In this document: positions 8,867-16,465 of the stretch, one piece after another
How positions within the stretch are numbered: position 1 is the stretch's first letter
Layout: each line of letters begins with the position of its first letter
Assembly (NCBI GenBank): GCA_937968035.1
Contig: CALBTS010000586.1
Location: forward strand, 1-24,622
Reading direction: 5' to 3'
DNA length: 24,622 nucleotides
DNA from: an uncultured Methanomethylovorans sp.
Lineage (GTDB): Archaea > Halobacteriota > Methanosarcinia > Methanosarcinales > Methanosarcinaceae
The notes under the pieces: model-generated
Database searches by the model: none
Seen by the model: only the letters and a program-made list of their open reading frames with translations
Told to the model about the DNA's origin: nothing
Program-made: the position numbers and the translations under genes

Positions 8867-8867
8867 A

Positions 8868-9509
8868 TTACATCACCTTCACTGATTTACCCATCGTGGT
8901 CGTCAAATAGATCGTCCTGATGTTCTGGCTGCCTTTCTCAAGGGACTGTTCGAGTCTGGAGATCACCGTTTCTATGTTGTCGGCCAGCTTTTCTACCGGC
9001 ATGTCTCTGCGCCCCACTGACACGTGGAAGGTCAGTTTATCCTTTGACCTTATACGCACGGAACTTCTGGAGGAGTTGATCACGTCGGCTACGTTCTTTC
9101 CAGGCTGGAGCGGTATTGGCATCTTACCCCTGGGACCCAGGACAATACCAAGGCTCTTACCGATGAGTGGCATGTATTGTACTTCAGCTATGAAGAAGTC
9201 ACACTCATTGGCTACTGCCCTTGCGCGTGCTTTATCCTCTTTCATATCGTTGATGTCTTCCTCAGTGAAGACATAGGTAGCACCCGCATCTTTTGCCTGA
9301 AGACCAACCTCACCTTTTGCAAAAACAGCGACCTTCAAGTCCTTACCAAGGCCATGTGGAAGTATGATCTCTTCGTCAACACGGTTCTTAGGCTGACTCA
9401 TGTCAAGGTGTTTTAGGTTGATTGCCAGATCAACGCTTTCCATGAATTTGCGCTGCGGCGATTCCTCTAACAATTTACTAACAGCTTCTACTGTTGCCTT
9501 ATTTACCAT
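8868..9509 (-). CDS. rpl1: large-subunit ribosomal protein L1
   Basis: 213 residues, typical length for archaeal L1, which forms the mobile L1 stalk and helps release deacylated tRNA. Conserved features include the GRRDMPVEKLADN region and GPRGKMP with a following PLQPGKNV segment. The ribosome binding site GGGAGG (9516-9521) is strong. In archaea L1 represses its own operon by binding its mRNA; the leader in front of this gene folds well (see 9520-9565). L1 is the first gene of the L1-L10-L12 unit. Confidence 0.97.
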   Translation of the reverse strand: MVNKATVEAVSKLLEESPQRKFMESVDLAINLKHLDMSQPKNRVDEEIILPHGLGKDLKVAVFAKGEVGLQAKDAGATYVFTEEDINDMKEDKARARAVANECDFFIAEVQYMPLIGKSLGIVLGPRGKMPIPLQPGKNVADVINSSRSSVRIRSKDKLTFHVSVGRRDMPVEKLADNIETVISRLEQSLEKGSQNIRTIYLTTTMGKSVKVM

Positions 9510-9519
9510 TCTGTTCCTC

Positions 9520-9565
9520 CCGTAGTGCTGAACTGCCGTTCCTCGGCCACTTCGGCCTACTACGG
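9520..9565 (-). promoter_or_regulatory. three-way-junction leader overlapping the L1 ribosome binding site
   Basis: In the minus-strand RNA a 7-bp outer stem (CCGUAGU at 9565-9559 with ACUACGG at 9526-9520) closes over two hairpins: GGCC-GAAGU-GGCC (9557-9545) and GAAC-GGCA-GUUC (9541-9530). The 3' side of the outer stem includes the first two G residues of the GGGAGG ribosome binding site. Two more hairpins lie upstream, GGGCC/GGCCC (9594-9575) and GCUCC/GGAGC (9624-9609). The layout fits a translational operator; L1 autoregulation is established in archaea, but binding to this element is inference. Confidence 0.55.
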
Positions 9566-9642
9566 TTTGTTAAGGGGCCTAAAATATCCGGCCCATTATT
9601 TTGATATTGCTCCCAACGTGGAGCATAGTTCTTATATCTATC

Positions 9643-9652
9643 GGTTATATAG
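9643..9652 (-). promoter_or_regulatory. TATA box of the L1-L10-L12 operon
   Basis: CTATATAACC on the minus strand, a few bases after the L11 stop codon at 9659. A start about 25 bases downstream would give a leader of roughly 110 bases before L1 that contains all of the hairpins described there. Confidence 0.6.
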
Positions 9653-9658
9653 CCTGGA

Positions 9659-10141
9659 TCAAGCTTCTGCCATCAGCACATCATCGAATTTACCTTCATC
9701 GATGGCTTTTTGACATTCCCTTGGGTCCATTCCTTCTGCTGTTACACCCAGAGTCAGGCACGCTCCCAGCACTTCCTTTACTGCAGCCTTCATGGAATAT
9801 GCCAGCATTACGTCCCTCTTCATGCGCGCGATCCTCATAGCCTGGTCTATCTTCAGGTCTCCTACCTTGTTCGTCTTTGGTTCCCCGGAGCCTTTCTCAA
9901 TTCCCAGTTCTTTCTTGATCAACGCAGCAGTTGGTGGCGTACCAACTTCTATCTCAAAGCTCTTATCATCGGCAACTATCACTTTGACAGGTACCTGCAT
10001 GCCGTTATAATCTTTTGTTTTCTCGTTGATCTTATCTATAACCGCTTTTATATTGATCCCTAAAGGTCCAAGGGCCGGGCCAAGAGGTGGTCCGGGATTG
10101 GCTTTTCCTCCAGAGACCAGTGCTTCTACAACATTTGCCAT
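9659..10141 (-). CDS. rpl11: large-subunit ribosomal protein L11
   Basis: 160 residues, normal for archaeal L11. The N-terminal domain has the [14 protein letters not shown] loop and the C-terminal domain the conserved TxxDMRECxKAI-like end (here [14 protein letters not shown]), which binds the GTPase-associated centre of 23S rRNA at the base of the L10-L12 stalk. A GGTGAT ribosome binding site lies six bases before the ATG and a TATA-rich stretch (about 10162-10180) precedes it, so L11 may have a promoter besides read-through from spt5. Confidence 0.97.
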   Translation of the reverse strand: MANVVEALVSGGKANPGPPLGPALGPLGINIKAVIDKINEKTKDYNGMQVPVKVIVADDKSFEIEVGTPPTAALIKKELGIEKGSGEPKTNKVGDLKIDQAMRIARMKRDVMLAYSMKAAVKEVLGACLTLGVTAEGMDPRECQKAIDEGKFDDVLMAEA

Positions 10142-10185
10142 GTGAGTATCACCAGTTATATTTATTATATATAAATTTTAAATGT

Positions 10186-10650
10186 TCAGGACTCTTCCTC
10201 TTTCCTGAGGACCCTTACAGTGTCACCACGTATAGTTATAGGTATCGGTACCACAGCATCGAACAGTTCAACAGTGATCTCCTCGTGCCCTTCATCTACA
10301 CGCTTGACACGTGCTCTTTCTCCTTTAAAGGGTCCGGATGTGATCTCTATGATTGCACCTTCGGTTATACCGGTTACCGTGGGTTTAGGTGTGAGGAAGT
10401 GAGCTATCTCTGCAATGCTGGACTGTCCTTTGATCACTGCCCGCGCATGCGGAACTGTTTGGATGGCCTGCTCCACTATACCGGGTGACGTGCTCTCCAC
10501 CAGTACGTATCCTTTCAGTTCGTCCGGGGCTAGGATAGCACGAATGTCCAGGTGATCTTTCCTTGCCACAATTGCCATCATATTTGCCACAGAACGTTCC
10601 TGATTAGCAGTTGTTTTCACCACGAATACAGCAGAAGGTTCAGCCATCAT
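10186..10650 (-). CDS. spt5: transcription elongation factor Spt5 (archaeal NusG)
   Basis: 154 residues: an NGN domain (about 5-90) followed by a KOW domain (about 93-145, with EIxSGPFKGERARV). Spt5 binds the RNA polymerase clamp with Spt4 and raises processivity. The ATG directly follows the SecE stop codon; a second ATG is the next codon (10647), and the GGTG upstream suits either. The gene order secE-spt5-rpl11 is widely conserved in archaea. Confidence 0.95.
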   Translation of the reverse strand: MMAEPSAVFVVKTTANQERSVANMMAIVARKDHLDIRAILAPDELKGYVLVESTSPGIVEQAIQTVPHARAVIKGQSSIAEIAHFLTPKPTVTGITEGAIIEITSGPFKGERARVKRVDEGHEEITVELFDAVVPIPITIRGDTVRVLRKEEES

Positions 10651-10878
10651 TCACACCAACTTCGGTATTTCCACCATTGCTATATAGATCAGGAATCCCA
10701 TAAAACCAATGGCAAGGATCCCAAGACCGGCTACCTTAGCAATTGTCAGGAACTCTTCTCTGGAGGGCTTCTTTGTTAGTTTCAGAACCCTTATGTGTGC
10801 TCTTATAATAGATCCTATAGAGCCCACTGTGGTATTTAATTTGCTTGAATCTATATTATTCCCTGCCAATATCTTCAC
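10651..10878 (-). CDS. secE: protein translocase subunit SecE / Sec61-gamma
   Basis: 75 residues from a GTG start. The conserved part is the amphipathic surface helix ending in LKLTKKPSREEF, followed by one membrane helix (about 50-70), as expected for the gamma subunit that clamps the SecY channel. The 25 or so residues before the conserved helix are longer than in many archaeal SecE proteins and the ribosome binding site is weak, so a downstream start (for example the GTG at V18) is possible. It lies 156 bases after ftsZ and abuts spt5. Confidence 0.85.
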   Translation of the reverse strand: MKILAGNNIDSSKLNTTVGSIGSIIRAHIRVLKLTKKPSREEFLTIAKVAGLGILAIGFMGFLIYIAMVEIPKLV

Positions 10879-10998
10879 AACCGATTAAGCCTTATGTTCT
10901 CTAACTTTGAACGAATGACGAGTAGTCAGATTTTAACCATGCTATAAAATAGTACCGGCCATCTACAACTTCTTCTCTAAAATAGTTTTCGATTATTT

Positions 10999-11026
10999 CA
11001 GCAGGCAGACTAAAAGCTGCCTACTG
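10999..11026 (-). terminator. hairpin between ftsZ and secE
   Basis: On the minus strand CAGTAGGCAG and CTGCCTGCTG form a 10-bp stem with one G-U pair and an eight-base loop, starting nine bases after the ftsZ stop codon. The downstream bases are AAATAATC, not a U-run, so it may be a weak terminator, a processing site or a 3'-end stabiliser. Confidence 0.4.
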
Positions 11027-11034
11027 GATCCCAT

Positions 11035-12138
11035 TCATTTTACAAAATCAATTCCATACTTGCGCGTAACGTTTCTGGTACCGCCGTGACCGTAGATCTG
11101 AGGAGATTTGACACCAGTAACAACAAGCATTGTTCTCACTGTATTTTCCAGTTCCTCATCTACCTGCGCACCCCATATGATCCTCGCATCGGGGTCAATG
11201 CGGCTGTATACTTCCTGAACGACGCTTTCAGCTTCTGCTATGGTCATATCAGGACCGCCAACTACGTTCACAAGAGCCGATGTGGCACCGGATATATCTA
11301 CATCCAGTAATGGGCTTCTTAATGCCTTCTGCACAGCCTCTACAGCTTTCATCTCACCTTCAGCTTCACCAAGGCCGATCATTGCAACGCCACCGTTCTG
11401 CATGACGGTCCTTACGTCGGCAAAGTCGAGGTTAACAAGTCCTGGTTTTGTGATCAGTTCAGTAATTCCCTTCACTGCCCTCATCAGCACTTCATCAGAT
11501 ACCTTAAAAGCAGCCTGCAGCGGGAGCCTTGGCACTACTTCCAGAAGCTTGTCATTTGGAACAACTATCACAGTATCTGCAACTTCTCTGAGTCTCTCCA
11601 GGCCAGCTTCGGCGTTCATACGCCTTACATGCCCTTCAACTCCAAAGGGAAGAGTTACTACTGCAATGGTCAAAGCGCCTGCATCTCTCGCGGCTTCTGC
11701 AACGATCGGGGCAGAACCGGTTCCGGTGCCTCCGCCAAGCCCTGCGGTTATGAACACCATATCACTGCCTTCTACAAAAGCCCTTATCTCATCAACACTT
11801 TCCAGCGCGGCCTCTTCTCCTACCTGGGGAAGACTGCCGGCACCAAGACCTCTTGTCTTCTTTCTTCCTATCAATATCTTCTTATCGGCATTGACTCTCA
11901 GAAGGTGCTGTGCATCAGTATTTATAGCTACCAGTTCCGCTCCTTTGATTCCCTCGTTGGCCATTCTCTGCGTACTGTTAGACCCTCCGCCACCACAGCC
12001 TACGACCTTGATCACAGTCCTCAGGTCACGGAGCATTTCCTCTAACTCTGCATTGATATCGTTCGGTTCAGGCACACGTGTATGGAGGCGTCCTTCCTCT
12101 TCGGACCTTGCAAGTGCCTCTTCTACTATGGATCTCAT
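11035..12138 (-). CDS. ftsZ: cell division protein FtsZ (FtsZ1 type)
   Basis: 367 residues. The tubulin/FtsZ GTP-binding signature GGGTGTG is at 135-141, the N-terminal nucleotide loop VGCGGGGSN at 46-54, and the T7 loop NLDFADV at 236-242 carries the catalytic aspartates. The roughly 40-residue N-terminal extension and the short GIDFV C-terminus match the archaeal FtsZ1 group, which is also the copy usually found next to secE and spt5. It polymerises into the mid-cell ring. The ATG has a GGGAGAAG ribosome binding site and lies 32 bases after the D-aminoacyl-tRNA deacylase. Confidence 0.96.
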   Translation of the reverse strand: MRSIVEEALARSEEEGRLHTRVPEPNDINAELEEMLRDLRTVIKVVGCGGGGSNSTQRMANEGIKGAELVAINTDAQHLLRVNADKKILIGRKKTRGLGAGSLPQVGEEAALESVDEIRAFVEGSDMVFITAGLGGGTGTGSAPIVAEAARDAGALTIAVVTLPFGVEGHVRRMNAEAGLERLREVADTVIVVPNDKLLEVVPRLPLQAAFKVSDEVLMRAVKGITELITKPGLVNLDFADVRTVMQNGGVAMIGLGEAEGEMKAVEAVQKALRSPLLDVDISGATSALVNVVGGPDMTIAEAESVVQEVYSRIDPDARIIWGAQVDEELENTVRTMLVVTGVKSPQIYGHGGTRNVTRKYGIDFVK

Positions 12139-12170
12139 TCTTCTTCTCCCTTGAGTGGAAATCGTGTTAT

Positions 12171-13589
12171 TTACTTAAGAGTAATGGTATTTCCCAATGT
12201 AATTCTTCTTGTGGTTTTTGTATAAACCATTAATGGTTCTACAATTCTGCCATTGGCAGTTACAGGGTTCCCATTTTTCAACTCTGCGAACATAGGACCA
12301 GGAGGTACGCCCAGCTCCCGGGCAAGTTCCGGGTCGAACCTCTCCTCTGTAATATATAGCGTCATCTCTTCCGGGATATATTTTATTTCATAATGCTCTT
12401 TTAGTATTTTAATGCATTCATCTATAAGCATATCAGCTGAAGCCTTTTCTTTGCCTCGCTTGCACATCATTATGCCGGGCAATGTTCCATTATCCTTTTC
12501 AAGGTACACCACATCCGACATTCCAAGTAAGTCTATCAATTTATTCTTATCAGCAGACACTGCTTCACTGAAGATGCCTTCATCCATCACAAAGATCTGA
12601 ATGTCCTCTGTGCTTGAACCGACATCGTCGCGGATCATCTGCCTGAATCCATCTGTTATTCTCAGACGGCTCCCGGGACATGACCTTTCTGCCAGTTTAA
12701 GCATATGAGAATAAATATGCCAGGGCAATCCATGCATATCTAGGATGTCACTTTCCCTAAGCAATTGCAGACCAAGTTCTTTGACGATATCAGTGATCTT
12801 TTCTTTATGTGCCGATGACATCGCCCTGCGGTCAAAATACACAAAATCAGCATTTGACTTATCGATGGCCTGCCGTACAAGTTCCAGATCCAGGTTATCA
12901 AGCTGATGATTTGGAAAATTATGTCCGAATGTTATATTGTTCTCAAGTAATATTTTGGACTGCCTCTTTGCATAGTGCCCGCCCCCAAAACCAACAGCAA
13001 CTGGCATTTTCTCTTCTTTCATCTCCAGTATTGCCCTGGCAGCTAACTCTCCTGCTATCGGGTCTTCCCACTGTTCTTCTGCACTGCCGATCTCAGCATA
13101 GACCATAGGCAAACGAACATCCGTTGGTCCATGATGTGTGGACTCCATGGTAACTTCATAACCAGTATTAATAGCCCCTTTTTGCATGTTGAGCAAGATG
13201 GACCTCAAGGCAAAAGGTGCAGGGTAGGAAAATTCCCTGCTGTGTCCTCCGAAATCTGCATTGCCACTGTTTCCGGTATAATGGGCCGTAAGCACCCTGT
13301 TACCATCTTTGCTCTTATGTTTTGAGGCAACTATTATAAGCCGCGTTTTCAATCCGCAAGCTGCAAGTTTACGGTCGATACCATCCTGGTATATATGATG
13401 TGCATCGATCTCCACAAGCCAGAATCCTTCGGATGAATAAGCGGATACAAGATCCTTCCAGTCGTTGCATGCCACTTTCACAGGGTCCCAATCTCTCATT
13501 TTGAGTATATGTTCCTTGATATTCTGGCTCGCCCTGTCCTTTGTGGAACATAGAATGGTTATTCTCGATCTGTTTCCATTGCTGTTCAT
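12171..13589 (-). CDS. dtdA: D-aminoacyl-tRNA deacylase (DTD2/DtdA) with long C-terminal extension
   Basis: 472 residues. The first roughly 290 residues match the archaeal/plant DTD2 (GEK1, formerly DUF516) family, which removes D-amino acids from mischarged t[11 protein letters not shown], the ESTHHGPTD motif and the GFGGGHYAK motif hold the conserved histidines of this metalloenzyme. Shorter archaeal members end about there. The remaining 180 residues are an extension ending in a [17 protein letters not shown] segment that resembles the C-terminal motif of ribonuclease Z. The start lies five bases after the Trm5-like gene with a weak AGGGG site. Core function is confident; the extension's role is unknown. 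Confidence 0.92.
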   Translation of the reverse strand: MNSNGNRSRITILCSTKDRASQNIKEHILKMRDWDPVKVACNDWKDLVSAYSSEGFWLVEIDAHHIYQDGIDRKLAACGLKTRLIIVASKHKSKDGNRVLTAHYTGNSGNADFGGHSREFSYPAPFALRSILLNMQKGAINTGYEVTMESTHHGPTDVRLPMVYAEIGSAEEQWEDPIAGELAARAILEMKEEKMPVAVGFGGGHYAKRQSKILLENNITFGHNFPNHQLDNLDLELVRQAIDKSNADFVYFDRRAMSSAHKEKITDIVKELGLQLLRESDILDMHGLPWHIYSHMLKLAERSCPGSRLRITDGFRQMIRDDVGSSTEDIQIFVMDEGIFSEAVSADKNKLIDLLGMSDVVYLEKDNGTLPGIMMCKRGKEKASADMLIDECIKILKEHYEIKYIPEEMTLYITEERFDPELARELGVPPGPMFAELKNGNPVTANGRIVEPLMVYTKTTRRITLGNTITLK

Positions 13590-13594
13590 CTGTT

Positions 13595-14407
13595 CTAACC
13601 CCTGTTATAGACCATTTTGACCATATCAAAAACCCATCTGCTTACACCTGGCGCCACATTGCCGCACCTGCGACAGTTCAGGACTTTCAATCCTTTTTTT
13701 TCATAATCTCCTGTCAGGCCTTCTATTTGATGTTGTTTCTTGAAAGTATAGAAATGTATCATACCTTCAGGTCTGATAACTTCTGCTACAATGTCGAGAA
13801 ATTGGTCCATACCATAAGGAGTGGGGATTATGGCTCTGTGGAATTGACATTTCAGTATCGAAGGAATGTCCATGGCGTCAGCACATATCACTGAAAGGTT
13901 TTGCCTGACCTTGTTCATTGACGCATTCTTTTGGAGCAGGGAACAAGCTGCCGTGTTCTTCTCCAATGCTACAACATGAGCACCCTTCGCAGCCACTGGC
14001 ACAGCAAACGGCCCTACTCCACAGAAAGGTACGATCACTTTTTCACCGTTCTGCACCATACTGGTGATCCTGGCTCTTTCGTAGGATAATCTGCTATTGA
14101 AAAACACTTTCTGCAGGTCAACTTCATAGGCAAATCCAAATTCTCTGTGTACCGTTCTGGTACTTCTGCCTGCAAGCAGCTCAAAGGATGCCACCCTGTG
14201 TTCCCCGGAGAGCTTTGAGATCTTGTTCACAACAGCATTTACCCCTCCTTGGCCAGCTATAAGTGCATGTGCTATCTCATGCTTGTGCGCATTGAGTTCG
14301 CAGGGGATGGATATTACAGCTATGTCACCGATCACATCGAACCTGCCAGGCAACACCTTCAGTTCCTGTTCGGTGAGTGTGTTTTTTAATATGTCTCTAA
14401 GGCTCAT
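13595..14407 (-). CDS. Trm5/TYW2-like class I methyltransferase, divergent
   Basis: 270 residues. It has the layout of archaeal Trm5 and Taw2 proteins: a small N-terminal domain, a GRSTRTVHREFGFAY strand region, the FFNSRLSYERAR segment and a Rossmann methyltransferase domain with a GVGPFAVPVA motif I (130-139). Two landmarks differ from true Trm5: motif I reads VIVPFCGVG where an Asp normally stands (position 127 is Pro), and the NLP-type catalytic motif is replaced by IPTPYG (194-199). A late RRCGNVAPGVSRW segment follows. It is therefore a Trm5-superfamily enzyme or pseudoenzyme acting probably on tRNA; m1G37 activity should not be assumed. It heads the run toward dtdA and ftsZ. Confidence 0.8.
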   Translation of the reverse strand: MSLRDILKNTLTEQELKVLPGRFDVIGDIAVISIPCELNAHKHEIAHALIAGQGGVNAVVNKISKLSGEHRVASFELLAGRSTRTVHREFGFAYEVDLQKVFFNSRLSYERARITSMVQNGEKVIVPFCGVGPFAVPVAAKGAHVVALEKNTAACSLLQKNASMNKVRQNLSVICADAMDIPSILKCQFHRAIIPTPYGMDQFLDIVAEVIRPEGMIHFYTFKKQHQIEGLTGDYEKKGLKVLNCRRCGNVAPGVSRWVFDMVKMVYNRG

Positions 14408-14501
14408 ATTTGATCATGTATCGTGCTTTTTCCTTTGCCTGAGATCTTTGTTCCACAATGTTCTATAAGCCTTATTATGTCTGCTGTTCCCATTTCGTAT
14501 A

Positions 14502-14818
14502 GTGATCTCAGTATCACCCTCAATAGCTGTGGAGATCGTGCATTTCAAGGTGAAGGCCGATACCGATGAGCAGGATTTCTCAGGGTATCTGTCGGTATTG
14601 TCTAGGAACTGGGTAAATTGCCAGGTTTTCTTGACAGGGAACTGCTTAAAGGTGAAAACGGCCAATGGACAGATATAGCTCACTGGGGAACTATGGACCA
14701 TGCTCTGAAAGCCATAGATCATGTGATGAAGCTCCCGCTGTGCCTTGCATATTTTGGTTATATTGATGATACAACCCTTCAAATGATGCACTTTGCACTA
14801 AGTCAGAAGTGTCCATGA
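14502..14818 (+). pseudogene. broken gene for a small ABM/NIPSNAP-like alpha-beta barrel protein
   Basis: Two plus-strand reading frames together give one plausible small protein. The first part (VEIVHFKVKADTDEQDF, up to about 14579) looks like the first strand and helix of a dimeric alpha-beta barrel (antibiotic-biosynthesis-monooxygenase or NIPSNAP-like). Continuing needs a shift equal to one missing base at about 14577-14580; it then reads LRVSVGIV, a TAG at 14603-14605, and ELGKLPGFLDRELL and onward to a TGA at 14816-14818. The LPGFLDRELLKGENG and later MMHF segments are typical of the family. GTG at 14502 is a guessed start. The frameshift plus stop suggests decay; a sequencing error together with TAG read as pyrrolysine is a less likely alternative. 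Confidence 0.65.
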
Positions 14819-14828
14819 TCAAAATTGC

Positions 14829-16463
14829 TCAGATATCGCAGAAATTATTGCTCAGCTTTTCCGTGAGCTTCATATTTTCCGAATAATCCACTCTAACGTC
14901 CATGAGCCACACTCCACCTGCTTTTAGTGCATTTTCAAGTTGTGGCCTGAAGTCTTCTGCCTTTTCTATTAGTATTCCATGTGCTCCAAAGCTCTCTGCA
15001 AGTTTTACAAAGTCCGGGTTCAGGAAGTCGATACCAAAGCTTGCATCGAACTTTTTCTTTTCGTGCCATTCAATAAGTCCGAACTTGGCGTCATCGAATA
15101 TCACTATCACTATATCACATCCGAGACGTACTGCGGTCTCCAGTTCCTGGACATTCATAAGGAACCCGCCGTCTCCGGCTACTGCCACCACCTTACGTTC
15201 CGGCTTCAGTAGTTTTGCTGCAATAGCTCCGGGAAGTGCAAATCCCATAGATGCCAGGCCGTTGGACATTTGTACCGTATTGGGTTCATAGGCCGGATAA
15301 AGGCGTCCTATCCAGAGCTTGTGAGCGCCCACGTCGCTGATGATAATATCTTCCCTATCCAATGCCTGCCTGATATCATATATGATCTTCTGGGGCTTCA
15401 TAGGAAAGGACGTGTCGTCCTTGAAATCAAGAAGTTCCTTCTCCATGTTCTTCCGTACCTTTGAGAAGTATTCAGGCATTTCCTTTCTCTTGCAGAATCG
15501 TATGAGGTGTTTCAGAGAGGTGCGGATATTCCCTACAAGTGATAGGTTGGGAACGTATTTTTCATCCACTTCATGCTGGTCTGAGTGTATATGTATTATA
15601 TTCTTGGACCCATCAGGGTTCCAGAACCTGGGACTATATTCTACATGATCGAATCCGATGCAGATGACCAGATCCGCCCTCGCAAAACCGCACATAATAT
15701 GGTCCCTGTCCTTGATACCCATGGACCCCATGTAATGTTCATCATCAGCCGGGAAAGCACCTTTACCCATGAAAGTTGTCACTACCGGGATCCCTGTGCT
15801 TCTCACGAATTTTCTCAATTCTTCAGATGCATCTTCCCTGATCACTCCATTACCAGCCAGAATTACAGGCATCTTAGCAGCTTCTATAAGCACAGCTGAA
15901 CGCTGCAGTTCATCTTCATCAGGCATCCGTATGTGAGAATATGGTTTTTTCACAAGAGGTACTTTGTTCGTTCGTTCTGCAGCAATGTCCTCAGGCAGCT
16001 CGATATGTGTTGCCCCGGGCCTGTCCCTGGCGATCTCAAAAGCTTTGCTCACGATCTCAGGTATGAAATCCGCCCGGGTCACACTGGAATTCCATTTAGT
16101 AAATTGACGGAAAGCTTCCACTATGTTCAGGTACTGATGAGCCTCCTTGTGGGTCTTTTCAAGTCCTGCCTGTCCGGTAATAGCTACTAAAGGTGCTCTG
16201 TCCAGATGCGCATCCGCCACACCTGTAATGAGATTGGTTGCACCCGGGCCCAGGGTTGCAAGACACACTCCAGGCTGATGGGTTAGCCTGCCATAGACAT
16301 CGGCCATGAAGGCTGCGGATTGTTCGTGCCGTGTTACTATGAACTTTATTTTGGACCTGGAAAGAGAATCTGTCAGGTCCAGGGTCTCCTCACCCGGGAT
16401 CCCAAAAATGTATTCCACACCCTCATTCTCCAGACATTGCACGAGGAGGTCACTAGCTTTCAT
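14829..16463 (-). CDS. ThDP-dependent enzyme, acetolactate synthase-like (possible 2-oxoglutarate decarboxylase)
   Basis: 544 residues with the three-domain fold of acetolactate synthase and pyruvate decarboxylase. The catalytic Glu47 sits in RHEQSAAFMADVYGR, and the ThDP/Mg motif starts at GDG (430-432) and ends at FDD (456-458), where Asp457 replaces the usual Asn. No small regulatory subunit (ilvN) is adjacent, arguing against branched-chain amino-acid synthesis. The start ATG is two bases after the stop of an aldehyde dehydrogenase, and a second one precedes that. The N-terminal region (CLENEGVEYIFGIPGEE and on) closely recalls, from memory, the cyanobacterial 2-oxoglutarate decarboxylase that pairs with succinic-semialdehyde dehydrogenase. 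That reaction is proposed here, not proven; catabolic acetolactate synthase is the alternative. Confidence 0.85.
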   Translation of the reverse strand: MKASDLLVQCLENEGVEYIFGIPGEETLDLTDSLSRSKIKFIVTRHEQSAAFMADVYGRLTHQPGVCLATLGPGATNLITGVADAHLDRAPLVAITGQAGLEKTHKEAHQYLNIVEAFRQFTKWNSSVTRADFIPEIVSKAFEIARDRPGATHIELPEDIAAERTNKVPLVKKPYSHIRMPDEDELQRSAVLIEAAKMPVILAGNGVIREDASEELRKFVRSTGIPVVTTFMGKGAFPADDEHYMGSMGIKDRDHIMCGFARADLVICIGFDHVEYSPRFWNPDGSKNIIHIHSDQHEVDEKYVPNLSLVGNIRTSLKHLIRFCKRKEMPEYFSKVRKNMEKELLDFKDDTSFPMKPQKIIYDIRQALDREDIIISDVGAHKLWIGRLYPAYEPNTVQMSNGLASMGFALPGAIAAKLLKPERKVVAVAGDGGFLMNVQELETAVRLGCDIVIVIFDDAKFGLIEWHEKKKFDASFGIDFLNPDFVKLAESFGAHGILIEKAEDFRPQLENALKAGGVWLMDVRVDYSENMKLTEKLSNNFCDI

Positions 16464-16465
16464 TT

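Noticed and set aside
11240..12154. 304-codon open frame on the plus strand opposite ftsZ
   Set aside because: Ser/Thr/Pro-rich composition is the usual shadow of a GC-rich gene on the other strand; ftsZ itself is certain.
14603..14605. TAG as a genuine pyrrolysine codon
   Set aside because: The same gene also needs a one-base frame correction, so simple decay is more economical; kept only as an alternative.
14414..14791. 125-codon minus-strand frame upstream of the Trm5-like gene
   Set aside because: It is the antisense of the decayed ABM-like gene, whose plus-strand halves make much better protein.
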